Below are positions 1 through 8,074 of a DNA stretch of 46,241 nucleotides, one piece after another. The notes under the pieces were generated by a model. The model made no database searches and had not been told where the DNA came from. It worked only from the letters and a program-made list of their open reading frames with translations. Position 1 is the first letter of the stretch. Every line of letters starts with the position of its first letter. The stretch covers positions 1 to 46,241 of the forward strand of contig NZ_JAQGIZ010000045.1 of the NCBI RefSeq assembly GCF_028290885.1, in the 5' to 3' direction. The position numbers and the translations under genes were made by a program. Origin of the DNA: Phenylobacterium sp. (GTDB lineage: Bacteria; Pseudomonadota; Alphaproteobacteria; Caulobacterales; Caulobacteraceae).

Positions 1-799
1 GGACCATGCTCTCGCCGCCGTCCAGGCCGAAGCGCTTGGTGCCGGGGAAGCGGCGGTGCAGGAACCGCTCGAAGCCTTCGGTCTCGATCAGCTTCTTCAG
101 GATGGCGACCTTGCCCTCCTTGGTGAACACGATCTCCTTGTCGCGGCCCTCGATGCGCTCCTGGAGCCAGGCCTTCTCCTTGGGGTCCGAGATGTGCATG
201 TACTGCACGCCGACGTTGCCGCAGTAGGTGCGCCGAAGGATCTCCAGGATCTCGCGGACGGTGGCCGTCTCCAGCCCCAGCACGTAGTCGAGGAAGATCG
301 TTCGGTCGAAGTCGGCCTCGGAGAAGCCGTAGGTCGCCGGATCGAGCTCGGAGGCGTCGCCGGGCGTGGTGGCGATGCCCAGCGGATCGAGGTTGGCCTT
401 CAGGTGGCCGCGCATCCGGTAGGCGCGGATCATCATGATGGCGCGCAGGGAATCCAGGGTCGCGGCGCGCACCTGGTCGGTGGTGGCGGCTGGCTGGCGC
501 TCGGTGATCTTGGTTTCGACCTTGGCCTGGACGGCGGGCCACAGGCCGTCGAGGGCGGAGAGCCAGTCGGGCCGCGCGGCCGGGGCGGCGGGCTGGGTCC
601 AGCCTGGCCGCTCGGTCTGGCGCTGAGGGTCGCCTGCGGCGTCGTGCAGGGAGGCGAAGAAGGCCCGCCAGGAGGGCTCCACAGAATTGGGGTCGCTCGC
701 CCAGCGCGCGTAGAGGTCCTCCACGAAGGCGGCGTTGCCCCCATAGAGGAAGGAGGTCTCGGCGAGCACCTCGTTGATCAGACCTGCGTCGTCGGCCAT
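1..799 (-). CDS. sucA: 2-oxoglutarate dehydrogenase E1 component, N-terminal part (runs off left edge)
   Basis: Thiamine-diphosphate-dependent E1 subunit of the cytosolic 2-oxoglutarate dehydrogenase complex, which decarboxylates 2-oxoglutarate and passes the succinyl group to the E2 lipoyl domain. About 266 codons are visible, from ATG at 799 with no stop before the window edge; the family is usually 930-1000 residues, so only the N-terminal quarter is present. The start MADDAGLINEVLAETSFLYG and the following LYARWASDPNSVEPSWRAFF region match the E2-binding N-terminal segment of OdhA/SucA. Further in, the AYRMRGHL, CGNVGVQYMHI and FERFLHRRFPGTKRF stretches are typical E1o sequence. It lies 86 bases downstream of sucD on the same strand, giving the order sucC-sucD-sucA known from alphaproteobacteria, where sucB and lpd usually follow. 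The identification is secure; the 3' part cannot be judged. Confidence 0.95.
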   Translation of the reverse strand, partial: MADDAGLINEVLAETSFLYGGNAAFVEDLYARWASDPNSVEPSWRAFFASLHDAAGDPQRQTERPGWTQPAAPAARPDWLSALDGLWPAVQAKVETKITERQPAATTDQVRAATLDSLRAIMMIRAYRMRGHLKANLDPLGIATTPGDASELDPATYGFSEADFDRTIFLDYVLGLETATVREILEILRRTYCGNVGVQYMHISDPKEKAWLQERIEGRDKEIVFTKEGKVAILKKLIETEGFERFLHRRFPGTKRFGLDGGESMV

Positions 800-885
800 G
801 TCGTCCGCTTCCCGGGCTGTTGGGCCGCGGAGCTTCTCGAGAAAAGGAGCCGAGCGCGGACCGCCCTCAAAACTAGTTGCCTGCT

Positions 886-1764
886 TCAGGCGCCTTTCAG
901 CACCTCGACCATGGTGGAGCCGAGCGCCGCCGGAGAGGGAGAGACGCGGATGCCCGCGGCCTCCATCGCAGCGATCTTGTCCTCAGCCCCGCCCTTGCCG
1001 CCGGAGATGATCGCGCCCGCGTGACCCATGCGCCGCCCAGGCGGCGCGGTGCGTCCCGCGATGAAGCCGACCATTGGCTTCTTGGTTGCTGAATTTTTAA
1101 TGAACTCGGCCGCGTCCTCCTCGGCGGAGCCGCCGATCTCGCCGATCATGATGATCGACTCGGTCTCGGGGTCCTTGAGGAACATGTCGAGCACGTCGAT
1201 GAACTCGGTGCCCTTCACGGGGTCGCCGCCGATGCCCACGGCCGTGCTCTGGCCGAGACCTGCCTGGGTGGTCTGGAACACAGCCTCATAGGTAAGGGTG
1301 CCCGAGCGGGAGACAACGCCCACCGAGCCGCGCTTGAAGATGTTTCCCGGCATGATGCCTATTTTGCACTCATCGGGAGTGAGCACGCCGGGGCAATTGG
1401 GCCCGATCAGCCTGCTTTTCGATCCGCTGAGCGCGCGCTTCACCTTGACCATGTCGGCCACCGGTATGCCCTCGGTGATGCAGACGATCAGGCCGATCTC
1501 CGCGTCGATGGCTTCCAGGATCGAGTCGGCCGCGAACGGCGGCGGCACATAGATCACGCTGGCGTCGGCGCCGGTCTCGCGCGCCGCTTCGCCCACCGTG
1601 TCGAACACCGGCAGGCCCAGGTGCTTGGTCCCGCCTTTGCCCGGCGTCACGCCGCCGACCATCTTGGTCCCGTAGGCGATCGCCTGCTCGGTGTGGAAGG
1701 TGCCCTGCGCGCCGGTGATGCCCTGGCAGATGACGCGGGTCGACTTGTTGATCAGGACGGACAT
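886..1764 (-). CDS. sucD: succinyl-CoA synthetase (ADP-forming) alpha subunit
   Basis: Catalyses, with SucC, the reversible conversion of succinyl-CoA to succinate with substrate-level phosphorylation (TCA cycle, cytosol). The 292-residue protein has the usual family length. The N-terminal Rossmann CoA-binding domain is seen in [19 protein letters not shown] (about residues 11-29) and the [14 protein letters not shown] segment. GPNCPG lies at about 121-126. The active-site phosphohistidine is H248 in the GHAGAI motif. The gene follows sucC with only 4 bases between them, so translation is probably coupled. Downstream, an 86-base spacer separates it from sucA. No oddities in length or motifs. 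Confidence 0.97.
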   Translation of the reverse strand: MSVLINKSTRVICQGITGAQGTFHTEQAIAYGTKMVGGVTPGKGGTKHLGLPVFDTVGEAARETGADASVIYVPPPFAADSILEAIDAEIGLIVCITEGIPVADMVKVKRALSGSKSRLIGPNCPGVLTPDECKIGIMPGNIFKRGSVGVVSRSGTLTYEAVFQTTQAGLGQSTAVGIGGDPVKGTEFIDVLDMFLKDPETESIIMIGEIGGSAEEDAAEFIKNSATKKPMVGFIAGRTAPPGRRMGHAGAIISGGKGGAEDKIAAMEAAGIRVSPSPAALGSTMVEVLKGA

Positions 1765-1768
1765 GGAC

Positions 1769-2968
1769 TTAGGCGGCCTCTCGCACGGCTTTCACGATCT
1801 TCTCGGCGCCGTCGGCCAGGTCGTTGGCCGGGATCACGTTGAGGCCGCTATCGCGGATGATCTGCTTGCCGAGCTCGGCGTTGGTGCCTTCCAGCCGCAC
1901 CACCAGGGGCACGACCAGGCCCACCTCCTTGACCGCGGCGACGATGCCTTCGGCCAGCAGGTCGCAGCGGGCGATGCCGCCGAAGATATTGACCAGGATG
2001 CCCTTCACGTTGGGGTCGGCCATGATGATCTTGAAGGCCGCCGTCACCTTCTCGCGGGTCGCCCCGCCGCCCACGTCGAGGAAGTTGGCGGGCTCGGCGC
2101 CGTAGAGCTTGATGATGTCCATGGTGGCCATGGCCAGGCCTGCGCCGTTGACCATGCAGCCGATCTCCCCGTCGAGGGCGATGTAGCTGAGGTCGTGCTT
2201 GGAGGCCTCGATCTCCTTGGGGTCCTCCTCGCTCTCGTCGCGCAAGGTCCGGATCTCGGGGTGCCGGAAGAGGGCGTTGTCGTCGAACGACACCTTGGCG
2301 TCGAGGACGCGCAGCTGGTCGTCTGCGGTGACGATCAGCGGATTGACCTCCAGCATCGCCATGTCCTTGGCGACGAAGGCGGCATAGAGCTGGCCGAGCA
2401 GCTTCGACGCCTGTTTGGCGAGGTCGCCCTTGAGGCCCAGCGTGGTCGCCAGGCTAAGGCCGTGGTGCGGCCAGACCCCGGTCGCCGGATCGATGGAGAA
2501 GGTGGCGATCTTCTCCGGCGTGGAGTGCGCCACCTCCTCGATGTCCATGCCGCCTTCGGTGGAGGCGACCACGGAGACGCGGCTGGTTTCGCGGTCCACC
2601 AGCAGCGAGAGGTAGAGCTCGCGGGCGATGGCCGCGCCTTCCTCGATATAGAGGCGGTTGACCTGCTTGCCCTTGGGCCCCGTCTGGTGCGTGACCAGCA
2701 CCCGGCCCAGCATCTCGGCGGCGTTGGTCCCGACCTCCTCCACCGACTTGACGACGCGAACCCCGCCCTTGGCGTCGGGGCCGAGGCCTTCGAAGCGGCC
2801 CTTGCCGCGGCCGCCGGCGTGGATCTGCGACTTCACCACGAAGACCGGTCCCCCCAGCTTCTCGGCGGCCTGCACGGCCTCCTCGACGGAGAAGGCGGGA
2901 TAGCCGCGCGGGACCGCCACGCCGAACTCGGAGAGGACGGCTTTGGCTTGGTGCTCGTGGATGTTCAT
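1769..2968 (-). CDS. sucC: succinyl-CoA synthetase beta subunit
   Basis: ATP-grasp subunit that binds nucleotide and succinate in the SucCD complex. The 399-residue product starts [17 protein letters not shown], the classical SucC N-terminus. [16 protein letters not shown] (about residues 46-61) is the ATP-grasp lysine/glycine loop, and the [20 protein letters not shown] stretch supplies the metal-binding Asn and Asp. The C-terminal half carries the typical [16 protein letters not shown] sequence of the CoA-ligase domain. It is the first gene of the sucC-sucD-sucA run; a good sigma-70-like promoter lies just upstream (3022-3050). In many alphaproteobacteria mdh precedes sucC; here the upstream gene is an unrelated polysaccharide synthase. 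Confidence 0.97.
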   Translation of the reverse strand: MNIHEHQAKAVLSEFGVAVPRGYPAFSVEEAVQAAEKLGGPVFVVKSQIHAGGRGKGRFEGLGPDAKGGVRVVKSVEEVGTNAAEMLGRVLVTHQTGPKGKQVNRLYIEEGAAIARELYLSLLVDRETSRVSVVASTEGGMDIEEVAHSTPEKIATFSIDPATGVWPHHGLSLATTLGLKGDLAKQASKLLGQLYAAFVAKDMAMLEVNPLIVTADDQLRVLDAKVSFDDNALFRHPEIRTLRDESEEDPKEIEASKHDLSYIALDGEIGCMVNGAGLAMATMDIIKLYGAEPANFLDVGGGATREKVTAAFKIIMADPNVKGILVNIFGGIARCDLLAEGIVAAVKEVGLVVPLVVRLEGTNAELGKQIIRDSGLNVIPANDLADGAEKIVKAVREAA

Positions 2969-3021
2969 ATGGCTCGCAGGCGCTGGCGAATGTCGCCTCG
3001 CCTCAGCGGCGAGTGGGCGGC

Positions 3022-3050
3022 GTTATAGGCGCCGCTCCAGGGGATGACAA
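3022..3050 (-). promoter_or_regulatory. sigma-70-like promoter for sucCDA
   Basis: On the minus strand TTGTCA (3050-3045) and TATAAC (3027-3022) are separated by exactly 17 bases. The predicted start of transcription near 3015 leaves a leader of about 45 bases before the sucC ATG at 2968. This is a sequence match only. Confidence 0.5.
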
Positions 3051-3078
3051 CCGCGCTAGGGACGGAAAACCCGGGTCT

Positions 3079-6000
3079 CTAGCCGGCGCCTTCGAAGGCG
3101 GCGGTGGCGCGGCGTTCGAGCTTGCCCCAGCCGACCCGCGCGCCATGCAGGGCCGCGTCGATCGACTTGACCACCACATAGTACATCAGCTGGCGGTAGC
3201 CGAAGCGCTGGATCGGCATCCACACCAGGTCCGCCCAGGGCGCGCGCCGCTCCAGGGCCATGCCGACCGCGCCGGCCGAAAGGTCGAGGAAGATGAAGGC
3301 GGCCCAGAAGAACAGCGGCCGCGACAGGTCGTCGGGCGACCACTCCACCGGGTGGAAGGCCCAGGCGTAGACCGCCGAAATCAGGCTCCAGAGGACGGCC
3401 AGGTCGACCAGCGGCGCCACCGCCGTCAAGATGATCTGGAACAGCCAGATCTGCGGCAGGGCCACGAAGCCCAGCACCGGCCGCTTGACGTCGAACAGCG
3501 CCGCGCGGTGCTTGTAGATGCATTGCAGGGTGCCGAAGGACCAGCGGAAACGCTGCTTCAGCAGGCCGGCTACAGTCTCCGGCGCCTCGGTGTAGGCGCG
3601 CGCCTCGGGATCGAACTCCACCCGCCACCCGGCCCGCTGCATGGCGATCGTCAGGTCCTGGTCCTCGGCGAGCGTGTCGTCGGGATAGCCGCCGAGGGCT
3701 TCCAGCGCGGAACGCCGCCACGCCCCCACAGCGCCCGGCACCACGGTCACCGCGCCCAGCGCCGCCCGCGCGCGACGCTCCAGGTTCTGGGCGGTGACAT
3801 ATTCCAGCGCCTGCCAGCGGGTGATCAGGTTGCGGCGGTTGCCGACCAGCGCATTGCCGGCCACGGCGCCGACCGCCGGATCGGCGAACCAGCGGGCAAG
3901 CTTGCCGAGCGTGTCCGACGGAAACAGGGTGTCGGCGTCCAGCGCCACCACCACGTCGCCGCCGGCCTTGGTCAGGCCCCGGTTGAGCGCGCGCGCCTTG
4001 CCGCCGTTCTCGAAGGCCATCAGCGTCACCCGCGGCTCGTCGGCGAAAGCCCGGCGGACGACCTCGGCGGTGTGGTCCTGCGAGCCATCGTCGAGCACCA
4101 GCACCTCGAGCCGCGCCCAGTTGGAGGCCAGGACCCGGCGCACCGAGGACTCGATCACCTTCTCCTCGTTGAAGCAGGGGACCAGCACGCTGATCAGCGG
4201 TCCGGTCTCGGGATCGGGCAGCGGCGGCGTCCGTTTCACGATCGTGAAGCGGTGGATCAGCGCCAGCACGCCGAGCAGCAGCAGCCGGGCGACGCCCAGC
4301 ACGATGGCGACGATGAACAGGCTCTGCAGCGCGACCTGCACCCCGTGGAAGAAGCCGAAGCCCATGCGGTCGAGCAGCAGTTCGAAGGAGTTGCGGCTGG
4401 TGGGCGGCAGCACTTCGGCGGGGGTCATGCCGGCCAGGTCACCGACGGTGACCAGCTTGTAGCCGCGGGCCCGCAGGGCGTCGATCAGCACCGGCAGGGC
4501 CGCCACCGTGCGGCTGCGGTCGCCGCCGGAGTCGTGCAGCAGGATCACCTGGCCCGGGCGCTGGTCGCGGTCGGCGAGGCGGGTGAGTGCGGTGTTGATG
4601 ATGTGGCTGGGGTCGGGCTTCTTCCAGTCGTCGGTGTCGATCCGCAAGCCCACGCTCAGGTAGCCCTGGCGCTGGGCGTCCAGCAGCGGCGCGACCTCGC
4701 GCGGGGTCGAGGGCTCGGCGTCGCCGAAATAGGGCGGCCGGAACAGGCGCATGGAGCGGCCGGTGATGGTCTCGAACAGCCGCTGGGTGGCCGACAGCTC
4801 CACGGCGGTCTGGGCGGCGGGGATCTCGCCGATGTTCGGGTGGGTCCAGGTGTGGTTGCCGACGTTGTGCCCTTCGCGCAGCTCGCGGGCCACCAGGCCG
4901 GGCTTGGCCGCCATGTTCTTGCCGATGACGAAGAAGGTCGCAGGCGCGTGCTTCTGCTTCAGGATGTCGAGGATCTTCGGCGTCCAGCGGCCGTCCGGCC
5001 CGTCGTCGAAGGTCAGCGCCACCCAGCCGGGATGGAAGCCGTAGCGCTGGATCACGTAGGAGCTGGGCATCACCTCGTAGTTCTCGCCGGAAATCAGGCC
5101 GGTGTCGGAATCGATCTCCAGCGACCGGCGGCCGGGCGTCGGGATGGACTCCACCCGCAGCACCTCGCCGGAGCCGTCGAAGTCGACGTCGACGCCTGGC
5201 TTCAGCACCTCCAGCCCGTCGGGCTTGGCCTGGCCGTAGTCGTGGCGCAGCACCTTCCAGTCGAGCTGGTCCTCGCCGCCCATCCGCCAGAGCGCATAGC
5301 CCATGGGGCGGAAGCCGTCGGCGACCTTGATCTGGTTGAACAGGGTCGAGGCGTCGAGGAACCAGACGCTGTGCTTGCGGCCCAGGTCGTCCTGGTAGCC
5401 GAAGGTCGGGTTGAGCGAGGCCTCGTCCATCTCGGCCTGCGCCTCGGCGTCGTGCGCCTTCTGGGTCGCCTCGTTGAACAGGATGGTCTCGGCCGACGCC
5501 GGGTTCTTCGGGCCCTTCAGCGTCCAGTCGTAGCCGTAGGCGCCCAGCGCCAGGACCGTCTTGGCCGGGTCCAGCGCCTCCATCCGCTTGGCGAGCGTGG
5601 TCTCGAACCAGTCCTGCGCCGCGGCCGGACCCGGCTCGCCGCCGCCCCAGTGCTGGTCGTAGGCCATCAGCACCACCGCGTCGGAGACCTCCTGCAGGGC
5701 CTTGATCGGAAAGTCGTCGTCGGCGAAGGGCGTGGTGACCCAGACTTCGCGGCCGATCGGTTTCAGCGCCGCGCGCGCCTGGGCGATGAAGCCCGGATAG
5801 GCCCGCGCCCCCGCCGGCGACAGGTCCTCGAAGTCGAAGACGTAGCCGGCGTAGCCGCGCTTCTGCGCCTGGGCGACCAGGTTGTTGATCAGCCCGACGC
5901 GGGCGGCGGGGTTGAACAGCACCGCGTCGGCCTGCGGGCCGTTCCAGGCGTGGCCGGCGGTGTTGTAGTTGAACACGCCCGGCAGGATCGACGGCGGGCG

Positions 6001-6444
6001 CTTGGCCGAGGCGATGATCGCGCGGGCCTGCGGGTCTGAGGTGATCGACAGCGTCCCGTCCGCGCCGGCGAGGGCGATCCACTGCGGCGAGACCACGTCC
6101 AGCTGGTCGATGTGATCGGCCAGGGATTCGCGCGAGCTCTCGTCCCAGGAGACGTAGAAGCCCACCGCCAGGGGACGCGCCTGCCCGCCCGCGGCGGCGG
6201 CGCTGCGCGGATGCGGGATGCGGTTCCACTGCTGCCGGCCCTTCAGCTTGTGGGCGGTCTCCTGGTGCAGGGCCGAGAGCACCTGCGGGTCCTTCAGCGT
6301 CAGCCCCGGAAGCCGCGGCGCGAAGGCCAGGGTGGCGAAGAAGGCCGCGACCATGAGGGCCACGAAGGAGGCCACCAGGCCGCCCACGAGGCGCACGCGG
6401 CGCGCGCGGCGCCCAGTCGGGTCGTGGAAGATCAGATCGGCCAT
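3079..6444 (-). CDS. trifunctional GH18-like / NodB polysaccharide deacetylase / GT2 membrane glycosyltransferase
   Basis: A 1121-residue inner-membrane protein that probably polymerises and trims or deacetylates an aminosugar polysaccharide. A first membrane helix is at about 18-42. A GH18-like domain follows at about 92-400, with the strand YVFDFEDL (201-208) placing E206 as candidate acid/base. A NodB deacetylase domain lies at about 474-670: TFDDGPD (478-484), HTWTHP with metal histidines 531 and 535, RPPYF (569-573) and LLHDSG (635-640). After further helices (about 700-730) comes a GT2 domain (about 748-970) with DDGS (785-788), DAD (836-838), EDQD (927-930) and QRFRW (964-968), then C-terminal helices. 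The content equals PgaB plus PgaC of poly-N-acetylglucosamine systems in one chain. The polymer is not known from sequence. It is transcribed in the same direction as sucC but reads as a separate unit. Confidence 0.88.
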   Translation of the reverse strand: MADLIFHDPTGRRARRVRLVGGLVASFVALMVAAFFATLAFAPRLPGLTLKDPQVLSALHQETAHKLKGRQQWNRIPHPRSAAAAGGQARPLAVGFYVSWDESSRESLADHIDQLDVVSPQWIALAGADGTLSITSDPQARAIIASAKRPPSILPGVFNYNTAGHAWNGPQADAVLFNPAARVGLINNLVAQAQKRGYAGYVFDFEDLSPAGARAYPGFIAQARAALKPIGREVWVTTPFADDDFPIKALQEVSDAVVLMAYDQHWGGGEPGPAAAQDWFETTLAKRMEALDPAKTVLALGAYGYDWTLKGPKNPASAETILFNEATQKAHDAEAQAEMDEASLNPTFGYQDDLGRKHSVWFLDASTLFNQIKVADGFRPMGYALWRMGGEDQLDWKVLRHDYGQAKPDGLEVLKPGVDVDFDGSGEVLRVESIPTPGRRSLEIDSDTGLISGENYEVMPSSYVIQRYGFHPGWVALTFDDGPDGRWTPKILDILKQKHAPATFFVIGKNMAAKPGLVARELREGHNVGNHTWTHPNIGEIPAAQTAVELSATQRLFETITGRSMRLFRPPYFGDAEPSTPREVAPLLDAQRQGYLSVGLRIDTDDWKKPDPSHIINTALTRLADRDQRPGQVILLHDSGGDRSRTVAALPVLIDALRARGYKLVTVGDLAGMTPAEVLPPTSRNSFELLLDRMGFGFFHGVQVALQSLFIVAIVLGVARLLLLGVLALIHRFTIVKRTPPLPDPETGPLISVLVPCFNEEKVIESSVRRVLASNWARLEVLVLDDGSQDHTAEVVRRAFADEPRVTLMAFENGGKARALNRGLTKAGGDVVVALDADTLFPSDTLGKLARWFADPAVGAVAGNALVGNRRNLITRWQALEYVTAQNLERRARAALGAVTVVPGAVGAWRRSALEALGGYPDDTLAEDQDLTIAMQRAGWRVEFDPEARAYTEAPETVAGLLKQRFRWSFGTLQCIYKHRAALFDVKRPVLGFVALPQIWLFQIILTAVAPLVDLAVLWSLISAVYAWAFHPVEWSPDDLSRPLFFWAAFIFLDLSAGAVGMALERRAPWADLVWMPIQRFGYRQLMYYVVVKSIDAALHGARVGWGKLERRATAAFEGAG

Positions 6445-6539
6445 AGCCGCGGCGGCGCCTTAGGGTGAATCGGCCAGTCTTATGCCTCGCCACGATGACC
6501 GAAGCTAGGCGGCCCCACGGCGGCCCCGGCGACCGGCGT

Positions 6540-6567
6540 TTGCGAAACAGGCGACATCCGCTATCTG
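6540..6567 (+). promoter_or_regulatory. possible promoter of the LytTR gene
   Basis: TTGCGA (6540-6545) and TATCTG (6562-6567) stand 16 bases apart, upstream of the LytTR start at 6603, in the 158-base spacer between this gene and the divergent polysaccharide synthase. Weak consensus match. Confidence 0.25.
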
Positions 6568-6602
6568 CGGGCGGAGAGACGAGACGCAGGAGCCCTGCGC
6601 TG

Positions 6603-7373
6603 ATGGCTTTGATGCCGAAGATCCTGCGCTGGGGGCCTTACGACGACCTGCGGGGCTGGCTGCGCAGCCTGATCATCGCGCTCACCGGCGCGACCTTCCT
6701 CGCCTATGCGGGCGCCTTCGGATCGAATCGGGCGTCCCCGCCTGTGCGCTTCGCCTACTGGTTCGGGCTGATGATCGCGGGCTGGCTGTGGGGCGCCTTC
6801 GTCTCCCGGTTGATCTTCGGGCGGGTCGGTCAGCCGCAGCAGCTGTGGCTGCGGGTCGCCGCCTCGTCCCTGGCGCTGTCGATCCCCTTTACCGTCGTCG
6901 TCGCCTTCGCCTCCCGCGTGGCCTGGGGCTCCCGCTTCAACCGGCTGCCGGACATCGTCGAGCTGGCGGCGCAGGTCACCGTCGTGTCGGCCGCGATGAT
7001 CGCGATCAATGTGCTGGTCGTCCGGCGCACCGGCGCGGCCACCCCAGCGTCGTCCGAGCCGCCGAAGTTCCTCGATCGCCTGCCCTTGAAGCTGCGCGGC
7101 GCCGAGGTCTGGGCGGTGGAGGCGGAAGACCACTACCTGCGCCTGCACACCTCCAAAGGCCAGGACCTGATCCTGATGCGGCTGGCCGACGCGGTGGCGG
7201 AGCTGGAGGGGATCGAGGGCGCCCAGGTGCACCGCTCCTGGTGGATCGCCCGCGACGCCATCACCGACGCGCGGCGCGGCGACGGGCGGGCCACCCTGAC
7301 GCTGAAGGACGGGGCCGAGGTCCCGGTGAGCCGGACCTATGCGGGGCAGCTGCGCCAGCGCGGCTGGATCTAG
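6603..7373 (+). CDS. membrane-anchored LytTR-domain transcriptional regulator
   Basis: A 256-residue protein with about four predicted membrane helices in the first 140 residues (for example LIIALTGATFLAYAGAF and FAYWFGLMIAGWLWGAFV) and a C-terminal LytTR DNA-binding domain from about residue 160. That domain contains WAVEAEDHYLRLHTSKG, the HRSWWIAR strand and the closing VSRTYAGQLRQRGWI. LytTR proteins bind direct repeats in promoters; the membrane part suggests signal sensing at the envelope, with no separate receiver domain visible. The ATG at 6603 is chosen because AGGAG lies about 10 bases before it and the first helix follows at a normal distance; an ATG at 6612 is also possible. The gene is divergent from the polysaccharide synthase, so that gene is a reasonable but unproven target. 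Confidence 0.82.
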   Translation: MALMPKILRWGPYDDLRGWLRSLIIALTGATFLAYAGAFGSNRASPPVRFAYWFGLMIAGWLWGAFVSRLIFGRVGQPQQLWLRVAASSLALSIPFTVVVAFASRVAWGSRFNRLPDIVELAAQVTVVSAAMIAINVLVVRRTGAATPASSEPPKFLDRLPLKLRGAEVWAVEAEDHYLRLHTSKGQDLILMRLADAVAELEGIEGAQVHRSWWIARDAITDARRGDGRATLTLKDGAEVPVSRTYAGQLRQRGWI

Positions 7374-7374
7374 C

Positions 7375-7953
7375 CTAGCTCTTGTTTTCGGGAATCGCGG
7401 TGCGATTCCCTGGCCGCCTCGCCAGCCACTGCTCGCGGGTCTGGCCCCAGGCCTCGACATAGGTGTCCTGATAGGGCGGGGGCATGGCCGACGGGCCCCA
7501 CAGGGTCGAGCCCAGGCGCTTGGCCACCGCCTGCGAGGCGGTGTTGGCGGGTTCGATCGTGTGGATCGCCTCGCTCCAGCCCAGTACGTCGAAGACGTAG
7601 TCCATGCAGGCCGCCGCGCCCTCGGTGGCGTAGCCCTTGCCCCAGGTCTCGCGGGCGAGCCCCCAGCCGACCTCCCGGCCCGGCCAGTCCTCCGGCTGCC
7701 AGGGCCCGAGGCGGCCGATCCAGCGCCCGGACGCCTTCTCGATCACCGAGAACATCGAGAAGCCGCGGATCGACCAGGCCCCGGCCACGGTACAGATCCC
7801 ACGCCAGGCCACCGAGCGGGCTTGTGGCCCGCCGAGGTGGCGCATGGTCTCCTCGTCGGCGGCGAAGGCCGCCCAGGCTTCGAAGTCCTCCGCGACCGGC
7901 GCGCGCAGAATGAGGCGATCTGTCTCAAGGATTGGCGCTAGCTTAACCTTCAT
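7375..7953 (-). CDS. GNAT family N-acetyltransferase (RimJ/RimL type)
   Basis: A 192-residue GNAT acetyltransferase using acetyl-CoA. The start LETDRLILRAPVAEDFEAW is the standard opening of the RimJ/RimL-like (Acetyltransf_3) group. The acetyl-CoA-binding region is GRLGPWQPEDWPGREVGWGL followed by RETWGKGYATEGAAACMDY, and IEPANTASQAVAKRLGS is the usual C-terminal motif. Substrate cannot be told; members modify ribosomal proteins, antibiotics or small amines. It is convergent with the LytTR gene: the two TAG stop codons are separated by one base. A hairpin with arms GGGAATCGC and GCGATTCCC lies in its last codons. The start at 7953 leaves a short divergent promoter region before the LprI-like gene. 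Confidence 0.9.
   Translation of the reverse strand: MKVKLAPILETDRLILRAPVAEDFEAWAAFAADEETMRHLGGPQARSVAWRGICTVAGAWSIRGFSMFSVIEKASGRWIGRLGPWQPEDWPGREVGWGLARETWGKGYATEGAAACMDYVFDVLGWSEAIHTIEPANTASQAVAKRLGSTLWGPSAMPPPYQDTYVEAWGQTREQWLARRPGNRTAIPENKS
7390..7410. repeat. perfect 9-bp inverted repeat at the convergent gene ends
   Basis: Arms GGGAATCGC and GCGATTCCC are separated by three bases, within the last codons of the acetyltransferase gene and 17 bases past the LytTR stop. It could help end transcription of the LytTR gene, but no T-run follows it on either strand. Confidence 0.4.
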
Positions 7954-8074
7954 AGTTCAGGCTCATATTGTAGCGGGAGAGATCGGTGTGGGGGTCGTCA
8001 GCTTAGCCGTGGGCGCGGCAGGCGGGCCAGCACTTCGTTCATCGAGGGATCCGCTTGGGGCTGGGATCTCTATT

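Noticed and set aside
3013-6039. A 1008-codon open frame on the plus strand
   Set aside because: It is the mirror of the polysaccharide synthase gene in very GC-rich DNA, with His/Gln/Arg-rich sequence and no domain; the minus-strand frame has all catalytic motifs.
4439-6493. A 684-codon frame on the minus strand overlapping the synthase
   Set aside because: Arg/Gly/Ala/Pro-rich off-frame reading of the same gene.
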